From contig NZ_CP011389.1 in NCBI RefSeq assembly GCF_001007995.1, positions 496,001 through 560,000 on the forward strand: 64,000 bases of DNA, given 5' to 3'. A program made the translations under genes and the position numbers. Position 1 is the stretch's first letter; every line of letters begins with the position of its first letter. The notes beneath the pieces are model-generated. The model saw nothing but the letters and a program-made list of their open reading frames with translations, did no database searches and had not been told where the DNA came from. This stretch comes from Deinococcus soli (ex Cha et al. 2016). Its GTDB lineage: Bacteria; Deinococcota; Deinococci; Deinococcales; Deinococcaceae. This document shows, piece after piece, positions 41,414 to 53,006 of this stretch.

Positions 41414-42754
41414 TCAGTGGCAGTCGCGGCCGGTCAGGCCGCACTCGGCGCGGGGTGTGAAGGGGGCGGCCAGTGCGGCCTGACCGATGCTCCAGGCGGC
41501 GCTGGCGGCGTCCTGCACGAGGGTCGTGCTCAGGGTGGTGTCCTGCGGGGTGTGGTAGTGCCCGTCCAGGCCGCGGTGCAGGAACGCGGCGGGAATGCGG
41601 ACCTCCTTGAACGTGGCGTGGTCGCTCAGGCCGGTGGTGCCCAGGCTGCGGCCGAAGGTCTCGCGGGTGGACTGCGCCTCGTCCTCGAATTCACGCAGGC
41701 CGGGGCGGGCGGCGCGGATCAGGGGCAGCAGGTCCTCGGTGGCGGCGACGCCCAGCGGCTGGGCGCTGACGCCGACCATGTCGAGGTTGATCATGGCGCG
41801 GGTCTGTTCCATGGGGTACGCGTACGCCCGGACGAACTGGCGGCTGCCGATCAGGCCGAGTTCCTCGGCGTCGAACAGCGCGAACCACGCCCGCTCGGCC
41901 TCCGGGGTGCCTGCCGCGCGCCGCGCGAGGTCCAGGACGGCCAGCACGCCGCTGGCGTTGTCGTTCGCGCCGTCTGAACCGGGCACGCTGTCCAGGTGCG
42001 CGCCGTAGATGACCTGCGGCTGCCCCTCGACCCGCCGGGCGACGAGGTTCGCGGCCTGCACGGTCTGCTGCCCGGTGCGGGTGGTGAAGGTGACAGTCTG
42101 CCCCAGGTGCGCTTCCAGCGCCGACCCGGCTTCCCGGTCCAGCACGAGCATGGGCAGGGGCGTGGCGGGCGCGCGGGACAGGGCGGGCGTGGCCGGGCAG
42201 TCGTCGATGATCGCCACGCCGAACGCGCCTTGGTCGATCAGAGCCGCGGCGAACCGCCCCCAGGGGCGCGCGGGGCAGTGCGTGACGGCCAATTGCATCT
42301 GCAGGTCCAGGGTTTCGAGTTGCGCGTCGCTGGCGTCGCCGGGCACCTCCACGAGGCGACCCTTCTGGTCGAAGCCCTGCGAGCCGTACAGGGCGCGCCC
42401 CGTGACGTTCAGCCCGCCGGGTCCGGTGACGCTCGCGCCGCCGTCCGTCCAGACGTCCAGCGGGAAGGTGTCGCGGGTGACGTGGTAGCCCAGCGCGGTC
42501 AGCTTCGCCTGCGCCCAGTCCAGAGTGCGGCCGTGTCCGGGCGTGCCGGGCGTGCGCGGCCCGAAGGTCTTCAGGGTCGCCCAGTCGCCCACGACGCTGC
42601 CCTGGCGCGCGGCGGGGTCCAGCGGTGGGTTCACGGGCCGGGTGGCCCAGCTGTACGCCCACCAGCCCAGTGCGGCGGCGCCGAGGACGGGCAGGATGAT
42701 CTTCCACGCGGGAATGGCGGGTCGGGTGGGCAGGGCGCGGGTGCGGGGGTACAT
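41414..42754 (-). CDS. M28 family metallopeptidase, membrane-anchored
   Basis: 446 aa. One N-terminal helix (about residues 17-36) anchors the protein. A PA-like domain precedes the peptidase. Zinc ligands are visible as H (IYGAHLDSV), D (GANDNASGV), the EE pair in DAEELGL, D in INLDMVG and H in GHYHTPQDT, so the enzyme should be an active aminopeptidase or related exopeptidase outside the membrane. AAGGAG precedes the ATG. Four cysteines near the ends of the mature domain may form disulfides. Confidence 0.9.
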   Translation of the reverse strand: MYPRTRALPTRPAIPAWKIILPVLGAAALGWWAYSWATRPVNPPLDPAARQGSVVGDWATLKTFGPRTPGTPGHGRTLDWAQAKLTALGYHVTRDTFPLDVWTDGGASVTGPGGLNVTGRALYGSQGFDQKGRLVEVPGDASDAQLETLDLQMQLAVTHCPARPWGRFAAALIDQGAFGVAIIDDCPATPALSRAPATPLPMLVLDREAGSALEAHLGQTVTFTTRTGQQTVQAANLVARRVEGQPQVIYGAHLDSVPGSDGANDNASGVLAVLDLARRAAGTPEAERAWFALFDAEELGLIGSRQFVRAYAYPMEQTRAMINLDMVGVSAQPLGVAATEDLLPLIRAARPGLREFEDEAQSTRETFGRSLGTTGLSDHATFKEVRIPAAFLHRGLDGHYHTPQDTTLSTTLVQDAASAAWSIGQAALAAPFTPRAECGLTGRDCH

Positions 42755-42874
42755 GCTGACTCCTTGATACGCCGCCCGGGCGGGCCGGGTTGCCGCAGGT
42801 GCCGCGCCACGGTGGACGGGTCACGGGGCGCGGGTCACTGCATGCGTTCGGCGCGCCACGCTAGACTGCGGATT

Positions 42875-44662
<1,788 letters not shown>

Positions 44663-44672
44663 GCCGGGCCTG

Positions 44673-44706
44673 ACGCGCGGGGAGCCTGACCGGGCTCCCC
44701 GCGCGT
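44673..44706 (+). terminator. lepA terminator
   Basis: Perfect 14-bp stem (44673-44686 with 44693-44706), 6-base loop, followed by CTCCTT. Confidence 0.8.
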
Positions 44707-44708
44707 CT

Positions 44709-44752
44709 CCTTCCGTCCCCCGCTCGTTCCGGGACTCGCTGGGCGGCGCAGC
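44709..44752. repeat. Interspersed intergenic repeat, diverged copy
   Basis: A TTCCGTCCCCC-type stretch precedes a unit at 44731-44752 starting GGGACTCGCTGGGC and ending GCGCAGC. It agrees with the 31665 unit at 19 of 22 bases. Confidence 0.4.
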
Positions 44753-44910
44753 CACGGCGGCCGGGACCCTGTCCGGCGGCAGTGCTCTGGGCGCGTCACG
44801 GGGGACTACCCCCCCAGGTGGGGGTGGGCGGAGTTCCCCCATGCAGCGGGGGTGGGGGATTGACAGGTGCGTGAGGGTTCTGTCAGACGCGGACGCGTAC
44901 CCTGAGGTTC

Positions 44911-45996
44911 ATGAGCGCCGGGTCCAGCCTGTCCAGCCCTGCCCGCCCACGCGGGTTGCGGGTGCGCACGACCCTGCGGGCGCAGTTCACGCTGGTGATC
45001 TTCCTGCTGGCGTTCCTGCCGAATCTCGTGATGACCCTCATGGCGCAGCCCGCGCTGCCCAGCGGCGCGATCATCGCCTGGATGGTGCTCGTGGGCGCCA
45101 CGTGCGCCCTGGTGGGCTTCGTGCTCAGCGGCGCGCTGCTCACGTCGGTCAGCCGACTGCGCGCCGAGGTCATGCGTGGACAGTTCGGCGAGCCGCACCA
45201 CGACGACCCGCTGGAGATCCTGTCGCTGCGTCAGGCCTTCACGGACCTGCTGGGCCGCCTGAGTACCGAGCAGGCGCGCCGCAACGCGTTCATGGCGACC
45301 CTGGTGCACGACCTGAAGACCCCGCTGATCGCCACGGGGCACCTCACGAAGATCATCACGACCATGCCCGTCCCGGACGCCGAACGCCGCATGATGGGCG
45401 AGCAGATCCAGGCCGAGACGGCGCGGCTGCTGGCGCTTGTGCAGCAGATGGCCGACGCGCACCGCTTCGAGCAGGAGCAGGTGCAGGTGCGCCTCGCCCC
45501 GGCGGACCTGCGCGCCCTGCTCGAAGAGGTCGCCGCGCGGGTCGCCACGCAGGCGCAGGAGCAGGGTGTGCAGATCCGCGTGTCCGGGCATGGCGTGGCC
45601 GCCGCCGACGCGCCCGTCCTGGAACGGGCCGTCACGAACCTCACCGTGAACGCACTGCGGTACGCCCGGACGCACGTCACGCTGGAGGTCACCCCGTCGG
45701 GCCTCACCGTGACCGACGACGGCCCCGGCCTGCCCGCCCCGCTGGACGAACTCGCGCAGCCGTTCAACGCGCAGCCCACCACCATCGCCGGGCAGCAGTA
45801 CACGTCCGGCACGGCGGGCCTGGGCCTGTTCATCGTGCGCCGCATCGCGCAGGCGCATGGCGGCGACCTGCACTACGACCGCGTGCCCGCCACGCTCCCC
45901 GAACACCCACCGGCGCCTCCACCTGACGATCAGCCCGCGCCCGACCCCGCTGCCCTGACCCGCTTCACCCTGTCTCTCCCGGAGGTTCAATCATGA
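44911..45996 (+). CDS. Sensor histidine kinase
   Basis: 361 aa. Two N-terminal helices (about residues 25-45 and 50-75) are followed by a HAMP-like linker, a HisKA domain with the phospho-histidine in LVHDLKTPLIA, and an ATPase domain with NLTVNALRYA (N box), DDGPGLP (G1) and GTAGLGLFIV (G2). There is almost no extracytoplasmic sensor, so the signal may be in the membrane. The start has a TACCCT box 7 bases upstream (leaderless). The stop overlaps the response regulator as ATGA. Confidence 0.92.
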   Translation: MSAGSSLSSPARPRGLRVRTTLRAQFTLVIFLLAFLPNLVMTLMAQPALPSGAIIAWMVLVGATCALVGFVLSGALLTSVSRLRAEVMRGQFGEPHHDDPLEILSLRQAFTDLLGRLSTEQARRNAFMATLVHDLKTPLIATGHLTKIITTMPVPDAERRMMGEQIQAETARLLALVQQMADAHRFEQEQVQVRLAPADLRALLEEVAARVATQAQEQGVQIRVSGHGVAAADAPVLERAVTNLTVNALRYARTHVTLEVTPSGLTVTDDGPGLPAPLDELAQPFNAQPTTIAGQQYTSGTAGLGLFIVRRIAQAHGGDLHYDRVPATLPEHPPAPPPDDQPAPDPAALTRFTLSLPEVQS

Positions 45997-46577
45997 GATT
46001 AGTCATCGCCGACGACCACCCCCTCTTCCGCATGGGTCTGAAGTACGCCCTGATTCACCAGGGGTTCGACGTGGTCGCCGAGGCCAGCGACGGCCTGGCC
46101 GCGCTGGAAGCCTGCCGGGCCCTGCAGCCCGACGCGGCGCTGCTGGACGTGAAGATGCCCGGCATGACCGGCATCGAGGTCTGCGAGCGGCTGCGTCAGA
46201 GCAACCCCCGGCTGGTCAGCGTGCTGATCACCACCTTCGCGGAGCCCGCCATCGTGCAGGCGGCGCGCGCGGCCGGGGCGCGCGGGTACGTCAGCAAGGA
46301 GACGGACCCGGAGAGCCTCGCGCGGCAGCTGCGGGACATCGTGGCGAACCCCGACATTGACCGCCTGCCGCACGTGGACGTGCCGCGCCTGACGCCGCGC
46401 GAGTCCGAGGTGCTGCCCCTGCTGGCCCAGGGCTACAGCAACAAGGAGATCGCGAAGAACCTCGGCGTGAGCCCCGACACAGTCAAGGACCACCTGGCGC
46501 GCCTGTACGCGAAACTGGACGCCGGGGACCGCACCGAGGCGGTCAGCCGCGCCCGCAGCATCGGCCTGCTGCACTGA
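45993..46577 (+). CDS. Response regulator, NarL/FixJ family
   Basis: 194 aa. The receiver domain has VIADDHPLFRMGL, the phospho-accepting aspartate in AALLDVKMPGMTG, and K in GYVSKETDP. The C-terminal LuxR helix-turn-helix is LTPRESEVLPLLAQGYSNKEIAKNLGVSPDTVKDHLARLYAKL. It is co-translated with the kinase. Targets are unknown; the small outer-membrane-type genes follow on the same strand after a terminator. Confidence 0.94.
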   Translation: MRLVIADDHPLFRMGLKYALIHQGFDVVAEASDGLAALEACRALQPDAALLDVKMPGMTGIEVCERLRQSNPRLVSVLITTFAEPAIVQAARAAGARGYVSKETDPESLARQLRDIVANPDIDRLPHVDVPRLTPRESEVLPLLAQGYSNKEIAKNLGVSPDTVKDHLARLYAKLDAGDRTEAVSRARSIGLLH

Positions 46578-46590
46578 AGCGGACTTTATC

Positions 46591-46626
46591 GCGCCGCCCC
46601 TCCCCGCCGGGGGTACGGGGCGGCGC
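46591..46626 (+). terminator. Terminator of the two-component operon
   Basis: GCGCCGCCCC and GGGGCGGCGC (46591-46600 with 46617-46626) form a 10-bp stem with a 16-base loop that can itself fold. Confidence 0.7.
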
Positions 46627-46674
46627 GCGTCATGTGCCGCACGGAACGGGCCGGGCCGACCCTACACTCGCGGG

Positions 46675-47154
46675 ATGAAGACTGCCGCCCTGATCACTGG
46701 TGCCGCCCTCCTCCTGAGCGGGTCTGCCGCCGCGCAGACTGCCCCGACCGGCGTGCAGGTCTGGGGTGGGCTGGGTACTGACGCGTACATCCTGCCGACC
46801 CTCAGCCTGGGCCTGAGCGCGGACGTGGTGCGCCAGCCGCAGATGACCGTCGCAGTGCGTGGCGGCGCCAGTCTGACCCTTCTGCCGCTGCCGGACGCGA
46901 CCGGTCCGGTGCCCGTGTACAGCGCAGAGGTGCTGCTGCGCGGAAACGAGCCCGGCATGAACCTGTACGGCGGACCGAGTATCGGGAATATCGCAGGCCT
47001 CGCGTGGGTGCTGGGCGGCGTCGCGGGCGTTCAGGGTCCCCTGGGTCAGGGGAACTGGGGGTACTTCGGGGAATTCAAGGCCCGGTACCTGCTGGGCGTG
47101 GGCGAGGTCGTGCTGCTCCCCGGCGTGAACCTGGGCGTGACCTACCGCTTCTGA
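46675..47154 (+). CDS. Small outer-membrane beta-barrel-like protein (copy 1)
   Basis: 159 aa with a signal peptide (MKTAALITGAALLLSGSAAAQ). The mature part is a run of amphipathic strands rich in glycine and aromatics and ends LGVTYRF, with the C-terminal phenylalanine expected of outer-membrane barrels. It is the first of three related tandem genes. A TACACT box lies 6 bases upstream (leaderless). Function unknown. Confidence 0.7.
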   Translation: MKTAALITGAALLLSGSAAAQTAPTGVQVWGGLGTDAYILPTLSLGLSADVVRQPQMTVAVRGGASLTLLPLPDATGPVPVYSAEVLLRGNEPGMNLYGGPSIGNIAGLAWVLGGVAGVQGPLGQGNWGYFGEFKARYLLGVGEVVLLPGVNLGVTYRF

Positions 47155-47214
47155 CTTGTCCGCCGCGCAGGCGAGGTATCCTGGCGATCTCTCGGCTGCC
47201 ACCCTGCGCACAGA

Positions 47215-47697
47215 ATGAGGAATCTTAAGCTTTCTTCACGTGTGGTCGCGCTGGCCGCCTTGCTGTTCGCCACGCCGTCCCAGGCCCAGTCAGCCGGGCG
47301 GGCGCCCCTGCTGTGGACGCACAGCGGCCTTGAATTCATGGTGTTCCCCACGGCGGGCGTCGGGGCCAGCCTGCCGCTGGGGCGCGTGGACCTGCGCGCG
47401 CAGTTCGGGGCGGTCTACACCCGCTGGATGCCGGGCACGGACGGCACAACGCCCCTCCAGGTGAACCTGAACGCGCTCTACACCTGGCCGCGGGGGAACG
47501 TCGTGTGGTACGCCGGTCCGGGCGCCGGACTCTTCGGAGACCCGATTCTCGTGGGCAACGTAACCGGTGGCGTGCGGGGCGAGTACGGCAGCGGCCCGCT
47601 CGGTTGGTTCATTGAGGGGCAACTGCGGGGCCGGATCAAGCAACCGCACCTGGAAGTGTTGCCCACCCTGCACCTGGGCCTCACGTACCGGTTCTGA
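47215..47697 (+). CDS. Small outer-membrane beta-barrel-like protein (copy 2)
   Basis: 160 aa. Signal peptide MRNLKLSSRVVALAALLFATPSQAQ, then barrel-like strands and a C-terminal LGLTYRF, like copy 1. The start lacks a ribosome site; a CACCCT box 9 bases upstream suggests a leaderless start, while a better TATCCT box lies 32 bases upstream. It is followed by a structured, lower-GC stretch and then a decayed third copy. Confidence 0.7.
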   Translation: MRNLKLSSRVVALAALLFATPSQAQSAGRAPLLWTHSGLEFMVFPTAGVGASLPLGRVDLRAQFGAVYTRWMPGTDGTTPLQVNLNALYTWPRGNVVWYAGPGAGLFGDPILVGNVTGGVRGEYGSGPLGWFIEGQLRGRIKQPHLEVLPTLHLGLTYRF

Positions 47698-48008
47698 CCG
47701 CAGTTTCCAGTTGCGTTGGAAGGCCAGCGGCGCGCCCTTCAACTCCGCCTCCCCCGGGGAGTCGCGCTGCCCGGTTCAGGAAGCCTGACAGCAGAATTCA
47801 GGAGTCTCTAAGGGAGCCTTCACTACTCCTGAACGAGCAGCGCGAGCATATGAAAAAGACAGCGGTTGGAAGTGGAAATGGAGGGCGTGGTTTTAGCGCT
47901 TTAATGGAACTGGAAACCGCTGTCAGATCGACCCCATGCACCGCGCAGAGACCCTGGGCGTCCGATAAGGCACGCCGCAGGGGGTAGGGTTGATAGCCTG
48001 CACCCAGC
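47698..48008. other. Structured, lower-GC intergenic stretch
   Basis: 311 bases with several inverted repeats and no convincing gene: TCAGG/CCTGA at 47776-47788; TTCAGGAGT/ACTCCTGAA at 47797-47805 and 47825-47833; GACAGCGGTT/AACCGCTGTC at 47858-47867 and 47915-47924. The part from 47830 to 47930 is distinctly lower in GC. It may encode a small RNA or be a MITE-like remnant. The right end holds the TAGCCT promoter box of the third barrel gene. Confidence 0.5.
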
Positions 48009-48430
48009 ATGAGAATCCTCAATATGTCTTCACGCGCCGCAGCCCTGGCCGATCTGTTGCTGACCCGGTGGGCAGGGTCGGCACGCTGACGGCTGTGCCG
48101 CGCCTGGGTGTGGACGGCCTGCTGCTCGTGGGACCGGTCGTATCGGCCGACCTTCTGTTCAGCGGCGCGGACGTGGGCGTCTACGGCGGACCGTCCGCTA
48201 GACTGTTCCTGGCGGGTCAGGGAGGCTGGCGGGCCGGGGTGGTTGGCGGGTACCGCAGCCGCACGCGCCCGGATCTGGGCTTCTTCGTGGAGGGCGGCAT
48301 GCGGTACACGGTGGTGCGGGACGCCTTCACCGGTTTCGTGGCGCCCCCGCCGGGGCAGGCGCCCACGCCGCCCCGTGATCTGACGCTGGTGTCGCCCAGT
48401 CTGCGCCTGGGCGTGACGTACCGCTTCTAA
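48009..48430 (+). pseudogene. Decayed third copy of the barrel-like protein
   Basis: A TAGCCT box 9 bases upstream drives an ATG at 48009. The first frame (MRILNMSSRAAALADLL and so on) matches the signal region of copy 2 but stops at 48089. The remaining barrel part continues in another frame (GTLTAVPRLGVDGLLLVGP onward) to the stop at 48430 and still ends LRLGVTYRF. A frameshift, probably with a small deletion at the signal-peptide end, has therefore broken the gene. Rescue by internal initiation would lack a signal peptide. Confidence 0.65.
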
Positions 48431-48474
48431 ACCTCTCGCTGCCGACTGTGTGGGCCGCCTGTACCCTGCGGGGT

Positions 48475-49641
48475 ATGAGTGGCCCCTTTCAGCTGTCCGA
48501 GCGTGCCCTGAGCCTGAAGCCTTCCTCGACGGTGGCGGTGACGAGCCGCGCGCTGGAGTTGCGGCGGCAGGGCGTGGACGTGATCAGCATGAGCGTCGGC
48601 GAGCCGGATTTCGACACGCCGGACCACGTCAAGGCCGCGGCCATCGCGGCCATTGAATCAGGGAAGACGAAGTACACGGCCGTGAACGGCATCCCGGAGT
48701 TGCGCGAGGCGATCAGCGCGAAGTTCGCCCGGGAGAACGGCCTGAGCTACGCGCCGGACGCGGTGACGGTCACGAGCGGGGGGAAGCAGGCCCTGTTCAA
48801 CGCGTTCTTCGCGCTGCTGAACCCCGGGGATGAGGTGCTGATCCCGGCGCCGTACTGGGTGAGCTACCCGGAGATGGTGGCGCTGACGGGCGCGGTGCCG
48901 GTGGCAGTGCCGACCACGCCGGAGTCGGGCTTCCTGCTCAATCCGGAGGAACTGGAGGCCCGCGTGACGCCCCGGACGCGGATGATCGTGCTGAACAGCC
49001 CGGGGAACCCGACCGGGGCGGTGTTCCCGCCGGAGGTGTTGCGCGCGGTGGCGGCGATGGCGCAGAAACACAACCTGGTGATCGTGACGGACGAGATGTA
49101 CGAGCATCTGGTGTATGACGCCGAGCAGGTCAGTATCGGCACATTTGCACCGGAGCACACGCTGACGATCAACGGGGCCAGCAAGGCGTACGCGATGACG
49201 GGGTGGCGCATCGGGTACGCAGGCGGCCCGAAGGGCGTGATCGCCGCAATGAACGCCCTGCAATCGCAGAGCACGAGCAACGCGAGCAGCGTGTCTCAGT
49301 ACGCGACGCTGGCGGCCCTGTCGGACCACGCGCACACGGCGGCGTTCGTGGAGATGGCCCGCGTGGCGTACCGTGAGCGGCGGGACCGGATCGTGGCGGG
49401 CCTGAACGCGCTGGGGCTGCGCACACCCACGCCGCAGGGGGCGTTCTACGTGATGGCCGACACGACGCCCCTGCACGCCGACGAGCTGGAGGCCGCGCGG
49501 CGCATCCTGGATGACGCGCGGGTGGCGGTCGTGCCAGGCACGGATTTTGCGGCGCCGGGGCAGGTGCGCCTGAGCTATGCCACGAGCATGGCGAATATTG
49601 AGGAGGTGCTGCGCCGCATTGGCGGGCTGTTGAACGGCTGA
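48475..49641 (+). CDS. aspC: Aspartate-type aminotransferase (class I, PLP)
   Basis: 388 aa. The PLP lysine lies in INGASKAYAMTGWRIGYAGG. SVGEPDFDTPDHV, LNSPGNPTGAVF and VTDEMYEHLVYD fit the subgroup Ib aspartate/prephenate aminotransferases found in Thermus and Deinococcus. The start at 48475 is leaderless (TACCCT box 7 bases upstream). Single gene. Substrate breadth cannot be read from sequence. Confidence 0.92.
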   Translation: MSGPFQLSERALSLKPSSTVAVTSRALELRRQGVDVISMSVGEPDFDTPDHVKAAAIAAIESGKTKYTAVNGIPELREAISAKFARENGLSYAPDAVTVTSGGKQALFNAFFALLNPGDEVLIPAPYWVSYPEMVALTGAVPVAVPTTPESGFLLNPEELEARVTPRTRMIVLNSPGNPTGAVFPPEVLRAVAAMAQKHNLVIVTDEMYEHLVYDAEQVSIGTFAPEHTLTINGASKAYAMTGWRIGYAGGPKGVIAAMNALQSQSTSNASSVSQYATLAALSDHAHTAAFVEMARVAYRERRDRIVAGLNALGLRTPTPQGAFYVMADTTPLHADELEAARRILDDARVAVVPGTDFAAPGQVRLSYATSMANIEEVLRRIGGLLNG

Positions 49642-49745
49642 GCGGAGGTCAGGGGGTTCCCCTTCGATAAATCTTCCATGAAGCTCTCCCGTGGGGGATC
49701 TTCACATGTTGCTCAGAGACGCTGGGGGTCTAAGGAGGAACACCC

Positions 49746-51980
49746 ATGACCGACCGGGCTTTTATCGAGGTGCGCGGCGCGCGCGAACACAACCTGCGGA
49801 ACGTCTCACTGGACATCCCCAAGCGGCAGCTGACCGTCTTCACGGGCGTATCGGGGTCCGGGAAGTCCTCGCTGGTGTTCGACACGCTGGCCGCCGAGGC
49901 GCAGCGGCAGCTGAACGAGACCTTCACCGCGTTCGTGCAGGGCTTCCTGCCCCACTACGGCCAGCCGGACGTGGACCGCGTGGCGAACCTGAACGCCCCG
50001 GTGGTCATCAACCAGAAGCGGGTGGGGGGCGGGGCGCGCTCGACGGTGGGCACGTACACGGACATCGCCGCGCCGCTGCGGGTGCTGTTCTCCCGCGCGG
50101 GGCTGCCGTCGGCGGGCCCGGCGTTCGCGTACTCGTTCAACACGCCGCAGGGCATGTGCCCCGAGTGCGAGGGGATCGGTCGCACCACGCAGCTCGACCT
50201 GAACCGCCTGCTGGACCGCAGCCTCTCGCTGAACGGCGGGGCCATCCAGCACCCGGATTTCAAACCCGGCAAGTGGCTGTGGAAGACGTACGCCCTGAGT
50301 GGCCTGTTCGACCTCGACCGGCCCGTGCAGGACTACTCCGAGCACGACCTGCACCTGCTGCTGCACGGGCGGGACCTGAAGGTGTCGCTGGGCGAGATCA
50401 ACATGACGTACGAGGGGCTGGTGGACCGCTTTGAGCGGATGTACCTGAAAAAGGACGCGGCGGCCATGTCCGACCGGAGCCGCGCGGTGTTCGAGCAGTT
50501 CGTCACGGGCGGCACCTGCCCGGTCTGCGGCGGGGCCCGCCTGAACGCGGCGGCGCTCGCCTCGCGCATCGAGGGCTGTAATATTGCGGAACTCGCGGAC
50601 CTGGAGGCCACCGAGCTGCTGGCCTTCCTGCGCGGTCTGAGTGACCCGGCGGCGGCGCGCGTGGCGGGGCACCTCGCGCAGCGGCTGTCGCACCTCGTGG
50701 AGATTGGTCTGGGGTACCTGAGCCTGAGCCGCGAGACGGCCACGCTGTCCGGCGGTGAGGGGCAGCGCCTGAAGCTGGTAAGGCACCTGGGCAACAGCCT
50801 GACCGACATGCTGTACATCCTGGACGAGCCCAGCGTGGGCCTGCACGCGCGGGACGTGTCGCGCCTGACCGGGCTGCTGGGCGCGCTGCGCGACAAGGGG
50901 AACACGGTGCTGGTCGTGGAGCACGACCCGGACGTGATCCTGGCGGCCGATCACGTGGTGGATCTCGGCCCGGGGGCGGGCGCGCGGGGCGGCGAGGTGG
51001 TGTTTCAGGGTCCGGTCGCGGCGCTGCTGGAGGCCGGGACCCTGACCGGGCGGCATCTGGGGCAGCCGCTGCCGCTGAAGGCGCAGGTGCGCGCCCCGAC
51101 CGGGTGGCTGCACGTGGCGGGCGCGCGCCTGCACAACCTCAAGGACGTGACCGTGGACATCCCTACCGGCGTCCTGACGGTCGTGACCGGCGTGGCCGGG
51201 TCGGGCAAGAGTACCCTCATTCACGACGTGTTCCTGCCGCTTCACCCGGACGCCGTGGTCGTGGATCAGTCGCGCGTGACCACGAACAGCCGCTCGGCGC
51301 CCGCCACGTACACGGGCATCATGGACCCGATCCGCAAGGCGTTCGCGAAGGCCAGCGGGCAGAGTCCGTCGCTGTTCAGCTTCAACTCGGAGGGCAGCTG
51401 CCCGAACTGCGCGGGGCTGGGCGTCGTGTACACGGACCTGGCGTTCATGGAGGGCATCTCGACCGTGTGCGAGGTCTGCGAGGGCCAGCGGTTCCGCCCG
51501 GACGTGCTGCGCCATCAGCTGCGCGGGCAGTCCATCAGTGACGTGCTGAACATGACCGCCGGGGACGCCCTGGCTTTCTTCACCGAGAAGCCCGTGCGGG
51601 CGGTGCTGCAGGCCATGACGGATGTGGGCCTGGGCTACCTGACGCTGGGGCAGCCGCTGAGCACCGTGTCGGGCGGCGAGGCGCAGCGCCTGAAACTCGC
51701 GACTGAACTGCACAAGAAAGGCAGCGTGTACGTCATGGATGAACCCACCACGGGCCTGCACCTGAGCGATATCGGGCTGCTGCTGGGCATCATTGACCGG
51801 CTGGTAGACGGCGGGAACACCGTGATCCTGATCGAGCACCAGCTGGACGTGATCCGGCAGGCGGACTGGCTGATCGACCTCGGCCCGGAGGGCGGACGCG
51901 CGGGCGGCGAGGTGCTGTACAGCGGCCCCCCGGCGGGGCTGCGCAGCGTGGAGCGCTCGGTCACGGCACGGTATCTCTGA
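49746..51980 (+). CDS. uvrA2: Class II UvrA ABC ATPase (UvrA2)
   Basis: 744 aa, about 200 residues shorter than UvrA1. Both ATPase halves are intact: P-loops GVSGSGKSS and GVAGSGKST, signatures LSGGEGQRLKLV and VSGGEAQRLKLA, and Walker B segments LYILDEPSVGLHAR and VYVMDEPTTGLHL. Zinc-type cysteine pairs (CPECEG, CPVCGG, CPNCAG with CEVC) are present. The UvrB-binding domain of UvrA1 is missing, as in the class II group linked to drug tolerance and DNA-damage resistance. AAGGAGG precedes the ATG. Confidence 0.92.
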   Translation: MTDRAFIEVRGAREHNLRNVSLDIPKRQLTVFTGVSGSGKSSLVFDTLAAEAQRQLNETFTAFVQGFLPHYGQPDVDRVANLNAPVVINQKRVGGGARSTVGTYTDIAAPLRVLFSRAGLPSAGPAFAYSFNTPQGMCPECEGIGRTTQLDLNRLLDRSLSLNGGAIQHPDFKPGKWLWKTYALSGLFDLDRPVQDYSEHDLHLLLHGRDLKVSLGEINMTYEGLVDRFERMYLKKDAAAMSDRSRAVFEQFVTGGTCPVCGGARLNAAALASRIEGCNIAELADLEATELLAFLRGLSDPAAARVAGHLAQRLSHLVEIGLGYLSLSRETATLSGGEGQRLKLVRHLGNSLTDMLYILDEPSVGLHARDVSRLTGLLGALRDKGNTVLVVEHDPDVILAADHVVDLGPGAGARGGEVVFQGPVAALLEAGTLTGRHLGQPLPLKAQVRAPTGWLHVAGARLHNLKDVTVDIPTGVLTVVTGVAGSGKSTLIHDVFLPLHPDAVVVDQSRVTTNSRSAPATYTGIMDPIRKAFAKASGQSPSLFSFNSEGSCPNCAGLGVVYTDLAFMEGISTVCEVCEGQRFRPDVLRHQLRGQSISDVLNMTAGDALAFFTEKPVRAVLQAMTDVGLGYLTLGQPLSTVSGGEAQRLKLATELHKKGSVYVMDEPTTGLHLSDIGLLLGIIDRLVDGGNTVILIEHQLDVIRQADWLIDLGPEGGRAGGEVLYSGPPAGLRSVERSVTARYL

Positions 51981-52036
51981 TCCAGACGCTAGCCACCGGG
52001 AACCCGGGTGCGTGGGGCGTCGTACTGTGGCTTCGT

Positions 52037-52804
<768 letters not shown>

Positions 52805-53006
52805 GCGGGGGACGTAGTGGGGAGTGGGTCGGCCCGATGACCCGCCCCATGTCCTGGGGGGAGGCAACGTAGCGTGGGCGTCTCCCCTTCCTGCGGTTGT
52901 CCCATGACCGCTCCCGACTGAGCGGCGCGGTTTCCACTTCCCACTCACCACCTCCCACTTCCTCCCGCCCACCCCCCACCACCCTGACGGGCTAGACTCG
53001 CCCGCG
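52805..53006. other. Intergenic region before murG
   Basis: 202 bases. It contains a pyrimidine-rich, G-free stretch of about 50 bases (52930-52980) and the murG -10 box TAGACT at 52993-52998. I see no terminator with good pairing for the AIM24 gene. Confidence 0.4.

Noticed and set aside
47850..47987. 45-codon ORF starting MKKTAVGSGNGG in the structured stretch
   Set aside because: No ribosome site and no -10 box at leaderless distance. The DNA is better explained by its inverted repeats.
49806..51839. A 677-codon open frame opposite uvrA2
   Set aside because: Same reason: shadow of a long, well-supported gene.
52930..52980. Pyrimidine-rich stretch before murG
   Set aside because: No repeat unit or pairing partner stands out; compositional noise is a sufficient explanation.
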